A stretch of DNA of 64,000 nt from Magnetaquicoccus sp039908525 (GTDB taxonomy: Bacteria > Pseudomonadota > Magnetococcia > Magnetococcales > Magnetaquicoccaceae), in assembly GCA_039908525.1 (NCBI GenBank), contig JAMOAY010000013.1, positions 28,939 through 92,938 of the forward strand, in the 5' to 3' direction. The notes below the pieces were generated by a model, which saw only the letters and a list, made by a program, of their open reading frames with translations, did not search any database and was not told where the DNA came from. Shown one piece after another: positions 35,330 through 47,300 of the stretch. The number at the start of each line of letters is the position of its first letter. Position 1 is the stretch's first letter. The translations under genes were made by a program, and so were the position numbers.

Positions 35330-37858
35330 ATGCCCTCTATCGTTGTCAAAATTGCGGGTCGCGGCACGCCCATCGTGAAACAAGATGGCTCGCCCGGTGT
35401 GTCGACGGTGGGACACATGTGGGTTGAACTGGTGGATGATCGCAGCAATAAATTCAACTACGGCTTTGCGCCTGCGCAAGGCCATGAGGGCATGCCCTTG
35501 ACGTTGGGCGAGGTTTACAACACGGACTCGAAAACCTATCAGGCAACCTCCTACGAACAGACCATTCCCATCACCCAGGCACAGTATGATGCGATGAAAC
35601 AGTTCGGGGATGCCACGCGGAATGCAGGCACCACAACTTCTGTGACCGTCCGGGATGTCAGCGGAGAAGGTGAATCCAGGACGTACACCACCAGCCCCAC
35701 CGTGACCGTCCAGGATGTCCAGGGCGCTGACCGGAAATTTTTCCTGTACTACAATGGCTTATCAAACAGTTGCATTGACTATGCCTGGAAGTTTCTGCAG
35801 GTGGGGGGGCTGAATCCATCGGGTGCCGAGGGGACCGTTTGGCCGACGAATAATGCGCCGTTGCTGGAGGAAGTGTCCAAGATCCTTGAGCAGACACAGA
35901 AAGATGCCATTGGGCAACTGACCGACCATGGCGCCACGCCGCCTCCCACGCTTCCGCCGAGCGTGCCGGGAGAGTACACCGTCCATACCATAGACGCCAA
36001 CGGGCGTCTCACCGCATCCGTCGTGAAAGATGCCAACGGCGCAACGGTTTCTGAGACGGAGTATGGTTATAGCGCTGACGGCAACACGGTCAACGTGACC
36101 TACAAAAATGGCGCCGGGGCGATCACCCGGCTCGACTCTGTCACGGTCGACCCGTACACGGGTCAGGCTGTCGTTGATCAGAAAAGGCTCACCTCCACGC
36201 TGGATGTCGCCGACGAGACGATCATCCATGCCAATACGTACACCGGTATCACACAGGAACGACACTATACCAACGGCATTCTCGACAGCGAAAGCGTGAC
36301 CTTTGATAACGACACGGCGGCAGAGCTTGCGGCGGGCAGTTGGCCGGTGTCGGGCAGTGTGGAGACGGCCATCGGTGCCTCCCTGTTGACGCCCCCTGGG
36401 GCAGAGTTGTTTGTGAATGATCGGCTGCTTCCTTCGCTCGGCCTGTTGGGTCGTCTGGTGCGCGACGAGGCGTGGCAGACGAGTGTCCATATGAATGCCG
36501 CGCAGATCCAATCCTGGGAGCAGGGCGGGACACAGGCCACGCAGATGGCCACAGAGGCCTCGACCGCCTGGGGGGCGTTGGAGGAGGCCCTTGCGGCAGC
36601 CGGAACGGAGGCCGCCGGCCATTTTCGCCTGTTTGCGAACGGTATCCAGACGGACATTTCCACGGTGCCGCAGCGGGTGATCGACTCTTACCGTGTCGTC
36701 CAGGAGACATGGGGGCGGATCCATGGCGGGATATCCGAGGTGGGCAATACGGTTACAGACCAGTTCCTGCGGCTGGCAAGCCTGATAGGGGATGCGCTGG
36801 ACCAGGCTGGCCAAGCCATCGCAACGGCCACCGCCATCCCGCTGGAGGCGTTTCGCGGTTCGGCATTCTGGGGGGCTTTGGTAGAGGCCACGGGGATGGA
36901 CCAACTGGGCAACGCGACCCACAGTGCCATTCCGGATATTCTTGAGAATGTCAAGGCCAATCTGGACTTCGCATCCACCCTCCCATCTCCCATCATCCTC
37001 GACCTGGATGGAGATGGCATCACCACCACGAAGCAGGGCTCGGGCACCCACTTCGACCACGACGCCAACGGTTTTGCCGAAAGCACCGGGTGGGTTGCCG
37101 TCGGGGATGGTCTGTTGGTGCGTGACCTGGATGGCGATGGCGCCATCGCGAGCGGTCGGGAGCTGTTTGGCTCCGAGACCCTGCTCGCCAATGGCCAGAA
37201 AGCGAGCAACGGTTTTGCGGCACTGGCCGAGCTGGACGCCAATCTTGACGGCAAGCTCGACGCCACGGACACCGCCTTTGCCACCCTCAAGGTGTGGAAA
37301 GACGGAGATGGCAACGGCAGCGTCGGTGCGGGGGAGCTGCTTGCTCTCAATCAGGCTGGGATCCAAAATATTCAAATTGCATCCACCGCCTCCGACCTGG
37401 TAGACGCCAATGGCAACCAGCACCGACAGATCGGCAATTACACCACCACGACAGGACAGACCCGCACCGCCACCGATGTCTGGTTTCAGAGCAACGCAAT
37501 GGACTCTTTGGCGATGGAGCGGAGGGTTGTGCCTGACGACATCGTCGCACTGCCTGACATACAGGGACGGGGCAAGGTCTATGATTTACGCCAAGCTATG
37601 GTGAGGGATGATACGCTCAAGACGCTTGTCGTCCAGTTCACCCAGGCCACCACGACGGCAGAACGGGAAACCCTGCTGCAGTCCATCATCTATAAGTGGA
37701 CGGGTGTGGAGAACATCGACCCCGCGAGTCGTGCCGACAAGAAGCTTTACGGCTACAACCTAGTTGCTACTCTTACCAACTGTAAGGAAAGCGTCCGAGG
37801 CGGTGGGTGGATTTCGTGCAGCGTTCTGATGCCTATGGACCGTTCCGTGGTCAAGTAA
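35330..37858 (+). CDS. Large modular protein: papain-like head, EF-hand-like calcium module, truncated C-terminus
   Basis: 842 residues. AGGAGG precedes the ATG. Residues 1-175 have a His in GHMWVEL (His29) and a later Cys in NSCIDYAWKFL (Cys148). That order is seen in permuted NlpC/P60-like amidases or transferases, so a papain-like fold is possible. Residues about 210-550 are a linker region with YD-like and helical stretches. Residues about 555-690 form a calcium module with repeated DLDGDG-type loops (DLDGDGITTT, DLDGDGAIASGRELFG, LDANLDGKLD, DGDGNGSVGAGEL) and are shared with the 38387 protein. Similarity to that FrpC-like family stops near YGYN (residue about 805); the last about 35 residues look foreign. 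The RTX repeats and C-terminal export signal of relatives are missing. Confidence 0.65.
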   Translation: MPSIVVKIAGRGTPIVKQDGSPGVSTVGHMWVELVDDRSNKFNYGFAPAQGHEGMPLTLGEVYNTDSKTYQATSYEQTIPITQAQYDAMKQFGDATRNAGTTTSVTVRDVSGEGESRTYTTSPTVTVQDVQGADRKFFLYYNGLSNSCIDYAWKFLQVGGLNPSGAEGTVWPTNNAPLLEEVSKILEQTQKDAIGQLTDHGATPPPTLPPSVPGEYTVHTIDANGRLTASVVKDANGATVSETEYGYSADGNTVNVTYKNGAGAITRLDSVTVDPYTGQAVVDQKRLTSTLDVADETIIHANTYTGITQERHYTNGILDSESVTFDNDTAAELAAGSWPVSGSVETAIGASLLTPPGAELFVNDRLLPSLGLLGRLVRDEAWQTSVHMNAAQIQSWEQGGTQATQMATEASTAWGALEEALAAAGTEAAGHFRLFANGIQTDISTVPQRVIDSYRVVQETWGRIHGGISEVGNTVTDQFLRLASLIGDALDQAGQAIATATAIPLEAFRGSAFWGALVEATGMDQLGNATHSAIPDILENVKANLDFASTLPSPIILDLDGDGITTTKQGSGTHFDHDANGFAESTGWVAVGDGLLVRDLDGDGAIASGRELFGSETLLANGQKASNGFAALAELDANLDGKLDATDTAFATLKVWKDGDGNGSVGAGELLALNQAGIQNIQIASTASDLVDANGNQHRQIGNYTTTTGQTRTATDVWFQSNAMDSLAMERRVVPDDIVALPDIQGRGKVYDLRQAMVRDDTLKTLVVQFTQATTTAERETLLQSIIYKWTGVENIDPASRADKKLYGYNLVATLTNCKESVRGGGWISCSVLMPMDRSVVK

Positions 37859-37862
37859 CAGG

Positions 37863-38390
37863 ATGCTGAATATGAATATATTGTTGTTTGTATGGCGACT
37901 AGTGGTTTTGCCTGTCATTTGTTGCGTTGCGCTCTTGCAAATTTTCGGGTGTGAACTCGTGGAAGACCAACAAGTTATCAGGAGAAACTCTCTTAAAAAT
38001 CATTTAAGGGTTGGAGAGGCTGTTCGCCTGGTCGACTTGGCTAAGATATCTGGCGGAACGATATGTGTTCTTTATCCATATATTGGTGACGTTGCGGACA
38101 ATGTTGCGCAAAGTTCTCGCATTAATGAGTACTTAAAGGCAACTGGTTACTCAGATACAGCAGATGAGGGACATTGGGCATTCGTGATTATTGAACGGGA
38201 TGTTGTGACTTTGTCAAAATTTAAGAGAATGGATCTGGATGTTATCAATCTCCACACGATACCGCCTAGGCATAAAGTTGATCTGCCAGAAGGCTTAAAA
38301 CCCGTTTACTGTACATCTGTAGAGCATGCGGCTATTGCAAAAGTTGAACTGCAAAATCGATCTTACATCGTTTTGGGAGAAACCAAATGA
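37863..38390 (+). CDS. Putative lipoprotein of unknown function
   Basis: 175 residues. A hydrophobic N-terminus (LLFVWRLVVLPVICCVALLQ) ends in IFG-C, a near-lipobox, so it may be lipidated. I recognise no domain. Codon use (TTA, AAA, ATT, TAT) is clearly AT-richer than the genes on both sides, a sign of separate origin. The stop overlaps the start of the giant RTX gene by four bases (ATGA). Coupled small envelope proteins next to large effector-like genes are often immunity factors; that is only an analogy here. Confidence 0.5.
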   Translation: MLNMNILLFVWRLVVLPVICCVALLQIFGCELVEDQQVIRRNSLKNHLRVGEAVRLVDLAKISGGTICVLYPYIGDVADNVAQSSRINEYLKATGYSDTADEGHWAFVIIERDVVTLSKFKRMDLDVINLHTIPPRHKVDLPEGLKPVYCTSVEHAAIAKVELQNRSYIVLGETK

Positions 38391-41300
38391 GCGGTTATGA
38401 TAGTTTGTATGTGAGGTATTTGCAGGAGGCAAAGGCATATGCTACTGGCTACGGAATCTATCCAGATTCTGATCGGGACTATGATTGGGACGCTTTTAGG
38501 CACGCATATGCAAGTGGGGCTATGGCGATGGAATATGGGGAAATTGCATCGCATGTATTTGGCGACCTGAATGAGATTCGGGGCGACCTTCTCCACAACC
38601 AGCCTGCTTATGAGAAGAATAAGGATAAATGGAATAACTCGGTCGGGAGAGGAATTGGTAAAGTAGCGACCAATAACGATGATGTTGCGCGTCTGGTATA
38701 TGCTGCGATGCAGCGTGGTGATCTGATTATTGACCCTCAGAATGATGCCCGTCGTTACGATGGATACAATCCGTCTGACGAAGCAAACAACGGGGGCGGT
38801 ACCAGAGGTGGTGCGGGTGGTCCCGGCGATGGTGGTGGTGCCGCTGGTGGGTTGGGCAGTGGGGGTGCTGGCGCCGGTGCGTCTGCTACAACACCTCCCC
38901 GCCGCGACCCACTTGTTCTCGACCTGGATGGCGATGGTATCGAAACCACAAGCACCCGAGACAACACCGTTGTTTTGTTTGATCACGATGCCGATGGCGT
39001 GAAGACCGGCACCGGTTGGGTCAAGCCCGACGATGGCTGGTTGGTGTTGGATCGCAATGGTGACGAAAGCATCGATTCGGGCCGCGAGCTTTTTGGAGCG
39101 GACACGCTCAAAAGCAACGAGCAATTGGCCACCGATGGCTTTGATGCACTCAAAGATCTGGACGCCAACAGTGACGGCATGATCGACTTGGCAGACAGTA
39201 TCTTTGCCAATCTGCGCATTTGGCGCGACTTGAACCAGGACGGCATCAGTCAGGCCGATGAACTGGCCGCACTCAGCGCTTACAGCATCACAGCGATTGG
39301 TGTCGGTTCGACCGCAGTGCGCACCGACATGGGCAACGGCAACGTTCAGACGGCGGCTGGCACCTTCATTTGCTCCAATCAAACCACTGGTACGATGGGT
39401 GAAACCTGTGGCTCCGCAGCCAATCTGGATCTGCTGGTCAATACCTTTTATCGACAGTTTACCGATCAGGTCACGCTCACCAATCAGGCCAAGGCGTTGC
39501 CAAACTTGTGCGGTTCCGGTCGGGTGCGCGATTTGTCTGAGGCCATCAGTCTCTCAACCGAGTTGGGCGATTGGATGCAACTCTACACCCAGCAAACCAC
39601 ACGCCAAGGGCAGATCAGTATGCTCGACGGTTGCATCGAGAAGTGGGCCAACACAGCAGATCTGCAACCACTCAAGGCGCAGGCCGATGCTCTTTCGGCC
39701 CATGGTGTTGTGCTCAATTACCGTTTGGCTGGCTTGACGGCGGGTACTCCTGCCTATGATGACTTTATCCGCAAGCTTGGTGTGGTCGAGCGCTTCATGG
39801 GCTTTACCTATGGCGGTGTAAATGGACAAGCCCGCTTTACTCCGTTGGATGCCGGTTCAGGATACCTCCCTGTATTGTTGGCTGCCGAGCAGATCGCCAA
39901 TATTTCCCTAGCCTATGACAGATTCAAGACAGATATCTATGAATCTTTGCTGCTGGAAACACGTCTTGGTCGTTACTTTGACCAGATAGATATCGTTATG
40001 GCGAATGGCCAGGTTGTACTGGATTTCCAACCCTTGGAAAATGCATTCAAGCAGGCGATTGCAGATAATCCCCGCGACGGAGTCATTGATCTGATCGAGT
40101 TTCTGAGTGCCGCAGGGGAAACTCGTATCAAGAACCTGCAGTGGAATGCTATCGGCTTTCTTACCACACAACTCAATAATGTCCCGGAATTGGGTGCATT
40201 CGGAGAAGAACTCAGCCGTTGGACAGTCCGCTTGGCTGCCTCTACCGAACACAATCTCTCCGGGACCTCGCGGCCGGACCTGTTGGTGGGGACGGTGGCC
40301 GACGACACATTGAATGGTGGCAATGGGGCGGACATGCTGGCTGGCGGCGCAGGCAACGATACGCTCAAAGGGGGGCTGGACAACGATACCTATCCGTTTG
40401 GCATCGGCGCGGGCCAGGACACGATCTACGACTATGACACCACGGCGGGCAACGTTGATACCGTCCAGATGGCTGGCAGGCTGCCTGAGGAGGTGACGCT
40501 CAATCGCCGTATCAGCGGCATCCAGGTGACGAACGACCTGCTGCTCTCGCTCAACGGCACGACGGACACGCTGACGGTGGCGAATCATTTTTCCGGCAGT
40601 TCCCACAAGATCGAACGGGTCGCCTTCGACAACGGCACGCTGTGGAGCGCAGCGGATCTGGATGGGGCGGCAGCCGTGCCGATCACGTCGGGCAACCTGT
40701 ATGCCACCTCTGGCAACGACGTGATCGACCTGAGGAACCCGGTTGCCAGCACTCTTTCCGGGCCGGGTGGAGCTGCCCTCAATGCTGGCAATGACACCTA
40801 CCTGTTTGCTGCTGGTGCAGGTCAGGATGTCATCTGCGATTTCGACAGCTCGGCTGGCAACATCGACACCGTGCGGATGGTTGGTCTGCTGCCCTCGGGG
40901 GTGGTGCTCAGCCGCAGCATCAACGGCGCCACCGTCGGCAATGATCTGGTGATGACGATCAGCGGCGCGACGGACAGTCTGACGGTGCGTGACCACTATT
41001 GGGGAGCCAGTTATACCAAGATCGAGCAGATCCTTTTTGATGATGGCACAGTTTGGGGCACGGCAGAACTCAACGCGGTACCGCTCTTGCCGACCACGGC
41101 GGGCAATTTCTACGCCACTTCCGGTGACGATGTCATCGACCTGAGAAGTCCCGTTGCCTCCGTCATCTACGGTCCGAACAACTCCTACTCCTCCAATAGC
41201 GGCAACGACACCTACCTGTTTGGCGCAGGTGCGGGCCAGGACCGGATCGTGGATGGTGCCTTCCAGGTGGGGGACAGTATCGATATCGTCAGAGTGATCG

Positions 41301-44300
41301 GTGCTTTGCCTTCTGATGTGAGCTTCCGCCACGGCATCTCCGGCGACGCCATCGGTTCGGATCTGGAGATCACGATCAACGGCACAACGGACACGCTGAC
41401 GGTACAGAGCTTCTTTTCCAGTGACATCTACAAGATCGAAAGGATCTCGTTCGACGATGGCACGACCTGGAACGTGGCCGACATCTCGGCCCATCTGTCG
41501 CCGGTTCTGCCGACCACGGCCACCTTGCAGGCCACCTCCGGCGATGACCTGATCGATCTGCGCCATGCGGCCTCCACCAGCGTCTCCATGGCGTGGAACC
41601 TCAACAACACCGGCAACGACACCTACCTGTTCGGCACCGGGGCGGGTCAGGATGCGATCACCGATTGCGATACCACGGCGGGGAACAGCGATACCATCCA
41701 GTTGACCGGCCTGCTGCCCTCGGCGATTACCCTCGGTCGCGCCATCAGCGGCTCCAGCGCAACCAACAACCTGACGATCGCCATCCACGGCACGACCGAC
41801 ATGCTGACGGTGAAGGACTATTTCTCCGGCAGCGCCAACAAGATTGAAAAGCTGCTGTTCGACGACGGCACGGCGTGGAGCACGACGGAGCTTGACGGGG
41901 CGCGAATCCTGCCGACCACGGCGGGCACCCTGTACCTCAGCGACGGCGTGGATGTGGTCGATCTGCGCAACCCGGTCGCCACGGCCATCGCCGGATCGAG
42001 CAACCGGGGCAACGACACCTATCTGTTTGCGCCCGGTGCCGGCCAGGACACGATCACCGACAACGACACCACGGCGGGCAATACGGACACCATCCGCATG
42101 ATCGGCATACTGCCTGCGCAGCTGACGCTGGGGCGCAGGGTGCAGGGCAACAGCGCGACCAGCGATCTGCTGATCTCCCTTAACGGTACGACGGACTCAC
42201 TGGCGGTGGCAGGTTATTTCTCTGGCAACTCCGGCAAAATCGAGAGAGTCGAGTTCGACGACGGCACGGTGTGGGGCACAGCGCAACTCGACACCGCCCA
42301 GGCCCTGCTGTCCACAGGACCCACCCTGTACGCCACCTCCGGAAGCGATATGATCGACCTGAGAAACCCGGTCTCCACCATCGTGACCGGGCCGAATGGC
42401 TTGACCTTCAACACCGGCAACGACACCTATCTGTTCGGTATCGGTGCCGGTCAGGACACAATCAACGACTACGACAGCACAGCAGGCAACATCGACACCG
42501 TCCAGGTGATCGGGCTGCTGCCCTCGGCGGTGACCCTCACCCGCAGCATCAGCGGCACCAACGCGGGTTCCGGCCTGGTGGTCCAGATCAACGGCACGAC
42601 GGACGCGGTCACGGTAGGCGGTCACTTTCCCAGCGGTCCCTTGCAAATCGAGAGAGTCGTTTTCGACAACGGCACGGTATGGGGCGCGGCGGAGTTCAAT
42701 GCGGCGCCCTACCTGCCGACCACGAGCACCTTCTACGCCACCTCTGGTAGCGATCTGGTCGACCTGAGGAGCGGGGTCTCCACCAGTGTCTCCGGTCCGT
42801 ATGGCAACAGCCCCAACTCCGGCAACGATACCTACCTGTTTGCTGCCGGTGCGGGCCAGGACAAAATCAAGGACGACGACACCACGGCAGGCAACAGCGA
42901 CACCATTCGGATCATGGGCATAACGCCTGCGGAGATCACGCTCAGTCGCGCCATCAGCGGTTCCTATTTGGACGACGCGCTGGTGCTCGCCATCCACGGC
43001 ACGACGGATACGCTGACGGTTCTGAGCTACTTCAACGGCAGTGCCAACAAGATTGAGCGCGTCCTGTTCGACGACGGGACGGTGTGGAACGCGGCGGTGC
43101 TCGACGCAGCACCGGCCACGCCCACGACGGGTGTTTTGTATTCCAGATCCGGCAGCGATGTGATCGACCTGCGCAACGGGGTTGCCACCACGGTTTCCGG
43201 TTCATCCAATGCCGGCAACGACACCTACCTGTTCGGTGTCGGCGCCGGTCAGGACACGATCAACGATTACGACACCACGGCGGGCAACCTCGACACCGTC
43301 CGCATGATCGGCCGGCTGCCCTCGGAGGTGACGCTCAGTCGTGTGAGCAACAACCTGGTGATGACCCTGAATGGCACGCCCGACCGCTTGACCGTGCAGA
43401 ACTATTTTTCGGGCAGTGCATACAAGATCGAGCGGGTGCAATTCGACAACGGGAGTGTGTGGGGGGCCTTCCAACTCGACAACCTGAACGTGAACCATGC
43501 GCCCACGGTGGCCAACCCGGTGCCCGACCAGACGACCGTCGAGGATGTTCCGCTGACTTTTTCCGTCAACGCCAACACCTTTGCGGATGGGGATCCGGGC
43601 GATGCGCTCATCTTTAGCGCCTCGCTCGCCAACGGAGATCCCTTGCCCGCCTGGTTGGCCTATGACGCGGTCACGCGCACCTTCAGCGGCACGCCGGGCC
43701 GTGACGATGTTGGCGCCGCTTTGATCCGCGTGACCGCCGTCGATGCCGGTGGTTTGTCGGTTGCCGATATCTTTGAACTGGTGGTGCTGAATGCCAACAC
43801 ACCGCCCGTCGTGGCGCTGCCGATGGTCGACCAGATGGTGATCGAGGATCTCTTTTTCAGCTTTGCCGTGCCGGACAACACCTTTGTCGACGCCGATGTC
43901 GGCGATACGCTGACCTGCACGGCCACCCTGGCCGACGGTACGCCGTGGCCGTCGTGGTTGCTGTTCGATGCGGAGAGTCGCACCTTCCATGGCACGCCCA
44001 CATCGACCGCATCGGGGCTGTTGAACGTGCGTCTCACCGTGACCGACCGGGAGGGCACCCCTGCGAGCGACGAGTTTGTGCTGGAGATTGCCAACCATGT
44101 GCTGGGCACGGCAGCCGCCAATGCCCTGTCCGGTACGGCGCAACGCGATGTGATGGAGGGGCTGGAGGGCAACGACACGCTGAACGGAGGCGCGGGCGCC
44201 GATACGCTGATCGGCGGTCCGGGCAACGATACCTGCGTCGTCGATAACGTCGGCGATGGGGTGATCGAGAACGCCGGAGAGGGGACCGACACGGTGCAAA

Positions 44301-47300
44301 GTTCCGTGAGCCATGCGCTGGGTGCCAACGTCGAAAACCTGACCCTCACCGGTACGGCGGCCATCAACGGTATGGGCAACACACTGAACAACATCCTGAC
44401 CGGCAACGGAGCGGCCAATACCCTCTCGGGAGGGACGGGCAATGACACGTTGAACGGCGGGGGAGGGGCCGATACCCTGATCGGGCATCTCGGCAATGAT
44501 GTTTACGTCGTCGATAACGCGGGGGACGGGGTGGTTGAGAGCGCCGACGAGGGCACCGATACGGTGCAGAGCCATCTGGATTACACGCTCGGCAGCGACC
44601 TGGAAAATCTCACGCTCGTGGGCAGCACCGCCATCCGGGGTACCGGCAATGCGCTGCACAACATGCTGACCGGCAACGCGGCGGCCAACACCCTGAGCGG
44701 CGGGGTGGGCAACGACACCCTGAACGGTGCAGCTGGCGCCGATATCCTGATCGGCGGGGAGGGCGACGACACCTACACCGTGGACAATGCCGGCGATACC
44801 CTCCTGGAGCTGGCCGACGAAGGGCTCGATCTTGTCAACAGTTCGGTCAGTTACACACTCTCGGCCAACCTGGAGCGGATCACCCTGACGGGTAGCGCCG
44901 CCGTGGAGGGTATCGGCAACGGGCTGGACAATCTGCTCACCGGCAATGCGGCGGCCAATATCTTAAGCGGCGGGGCTGGCAACGACACACTGAATGGCGC
45001 GGCCGGCGCCGATACCTTGATCGGCGGGGCGGGCGACGATGCCTATGCCGTGGACAACATCGATGATCGTGTTGTCGAAGTGGCGGGTGAGGGCGTGGAT
45101 ACGGTGAGCGCCTCGGTCAACCACACCTTGGCCGATGCTGTTGAAAACCTGACCTTGACCGGTTCCGCCGCGCTCCGTGCCACCGGAAACGAGCTGGACA
45201 ACCTTCTTGTCGGCAATGCGGCCGCCAACACCCTCGATGGCGCTGCTGGAAGCGACACCTTGACCGGTGGCGCCGGCAACGATACCTACATCGTGGACAA
45301 TGTGGGTGATACGGTGGTCGAGATGACCGGACAGGGCACAGACAGCGTGCAAAGCAGCGTCAGCTACACACTGGGTGCCAATGTCGAACACCTGATCCTC
45401 GTGGGCAACGCCGCCATCGACGGCACCGGCAACGATCTGAACAACAGGCTCACCGGCAATGTGGCGGTCAATATCCTCTCCGGTGGGGCTGGCAACGACA
45501 CGCTGAATGGGGGTGGGGGCGCCGATACCCTGATCGGGCGTCTCGGCAATGATATCTATGTGGTCGATGAGGCGGGCGTTGTAATCATCGAAGAGGCGGG
45601 AGAGGGCACCGATACGGTACAGAGTACGGTCAGTCGCACGCTGGCCGCCCATCTCGAAAACCTGACTCTGATGGGCATGGAGGCTGTGGATGGGGTGGGC
45701 AACGAGCTCAACAACATCCTGACCGGCAACGATGCGAGCAATACCCTTTCCGGCGGTGCGGGCAACGACACCTTGAAGGGTGGGGCCGGCATCGATACGC
45801 TCATCGGTGGTCTGGGCAATGATCTGTACGTCATCGACCCGCTCGATGATGTGGTGATCGAACATGCCGGGGAGGGGAGCGATACGGTGCAAAGTGCCGT
45901 GAGCTATACGCTGGGCGCCAACCTTGAAAACCTGACCCTCACCGGCACGGCGGCCATCGACGGTACCGGCAACGACCTCAACAATGTTCTGACCGGCAAT
46001 GTGGCGGCCAATATGCTTTCTGGAGGGATGGGCAACGACACCCTGAACGGGGGGGCCGGCGCCGATACCCTGACCGGACGCCTGGGCAACGACATCTACA
46101 TCATCGACAACGCGGGGGATTGGGTCGTCGAGATGGCCGGAGAAGGCAGCGACACCGTGCGCAGCTACCTGGACTACGCGCTGGGCAACGACGTGGAAAA
46201 TCTCACACTGGTGGGCTCCTCCGTCATCCACGGTACCGGCAACGCGCTCAACAACCTTCTCACCGGCAACGCGGCGGCCAACACCCTGACGGGTGGCGCC
46301 GGCAACGACACCCTGAACGGCGCCGCCGGCGCCGATACCCTGATCGGTGGCGAGGGCGACGACACCTATGGCGTGGACCAGGCGGACGACGCCATCCTGG
46401 AGCTGGCCGACGAAGGGCTCGACCTCGTCAACAGCTCGGTCAGCTACACCCTCTCGGCCCATCTGGAGCGGCTGACCCTGACCGGCGCCGTCGCCGTGGA
46501 GGGTACCGGCAACGCGCTGGACAATCTGCTCACCGGCAATGCGGCGGCCAACATGTTGACCGGCGGGGCGGGCAACGACACGCTGAATGGCGCGGTCGGC
46601 GCCGATACCCTGATCGGCGGGGCGGGCAACGATGCCTATATGGTGGATAACATCGACGATCGCATCGTCGAAGCGGCGGGTGAGGGGGTGGATGCGGTGA
46701 GTGCCTCGGTGGGTTATAGGCTGGCCGACCATGTCGAGAACCTGACGCTGACCGGCAGCACCGCAATCAACGCCACCGGCAACGATCTGGATAATCTGCT
46801 CACCGGCAACGCGGCCGCCAACCTGTTGAGCGGCGGTGCTGGCAACGATACGCTGGATGGGGGGCGTGGGGCCGATACGCTGATGGGCGGTGTTGGCAAC
46901 GACAGCTACATCGTGGACAACAGCGGCGACAGCGTGGTCGAGCATGCGAACGAAGGGGTTGATCGGGTGCAGTCGTCGATTACCTGGACGCTGGCAGAGA
47001 ACGTGGACGATTTGACCTTGATCGGCGCCGGCAATATCCACGGTACCGGCAACCCGCTCGACAACCAGCTCACGGGGACAACCGGTAACAACACCTTGAC
47101 CGGCCATGCCGGCAACGACACCCTGGATGGTCGGGCCGGGAGCGATATGCTGGTCGGTGGTGCGGGTGATGATGCCTACATCCTGGGTCGGGGCTATGGC
47201 AGCGATACGGTGCGCGAGAACGATGTCACGGCGGGCAACACAGACATGGCCCAGTTTCTGACCGACATTGACGCGGACCAACTCTGGCTGCGCCATCTCG

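Noticed and set aside
39908..41788. Minus-strand open frame opposite the HCBP repeats, 626 codons
   Set aside because: It has the same origin as above: GC-rich repeats keep the antisense frame open. No independent similarity.
44101..47200. Could the regular repeats be a CRISPR array?
   Set aside because: The repeats are protein-coding RTX blocks of about 270 bases, diverged from each other, in one frame, without unique spacers.
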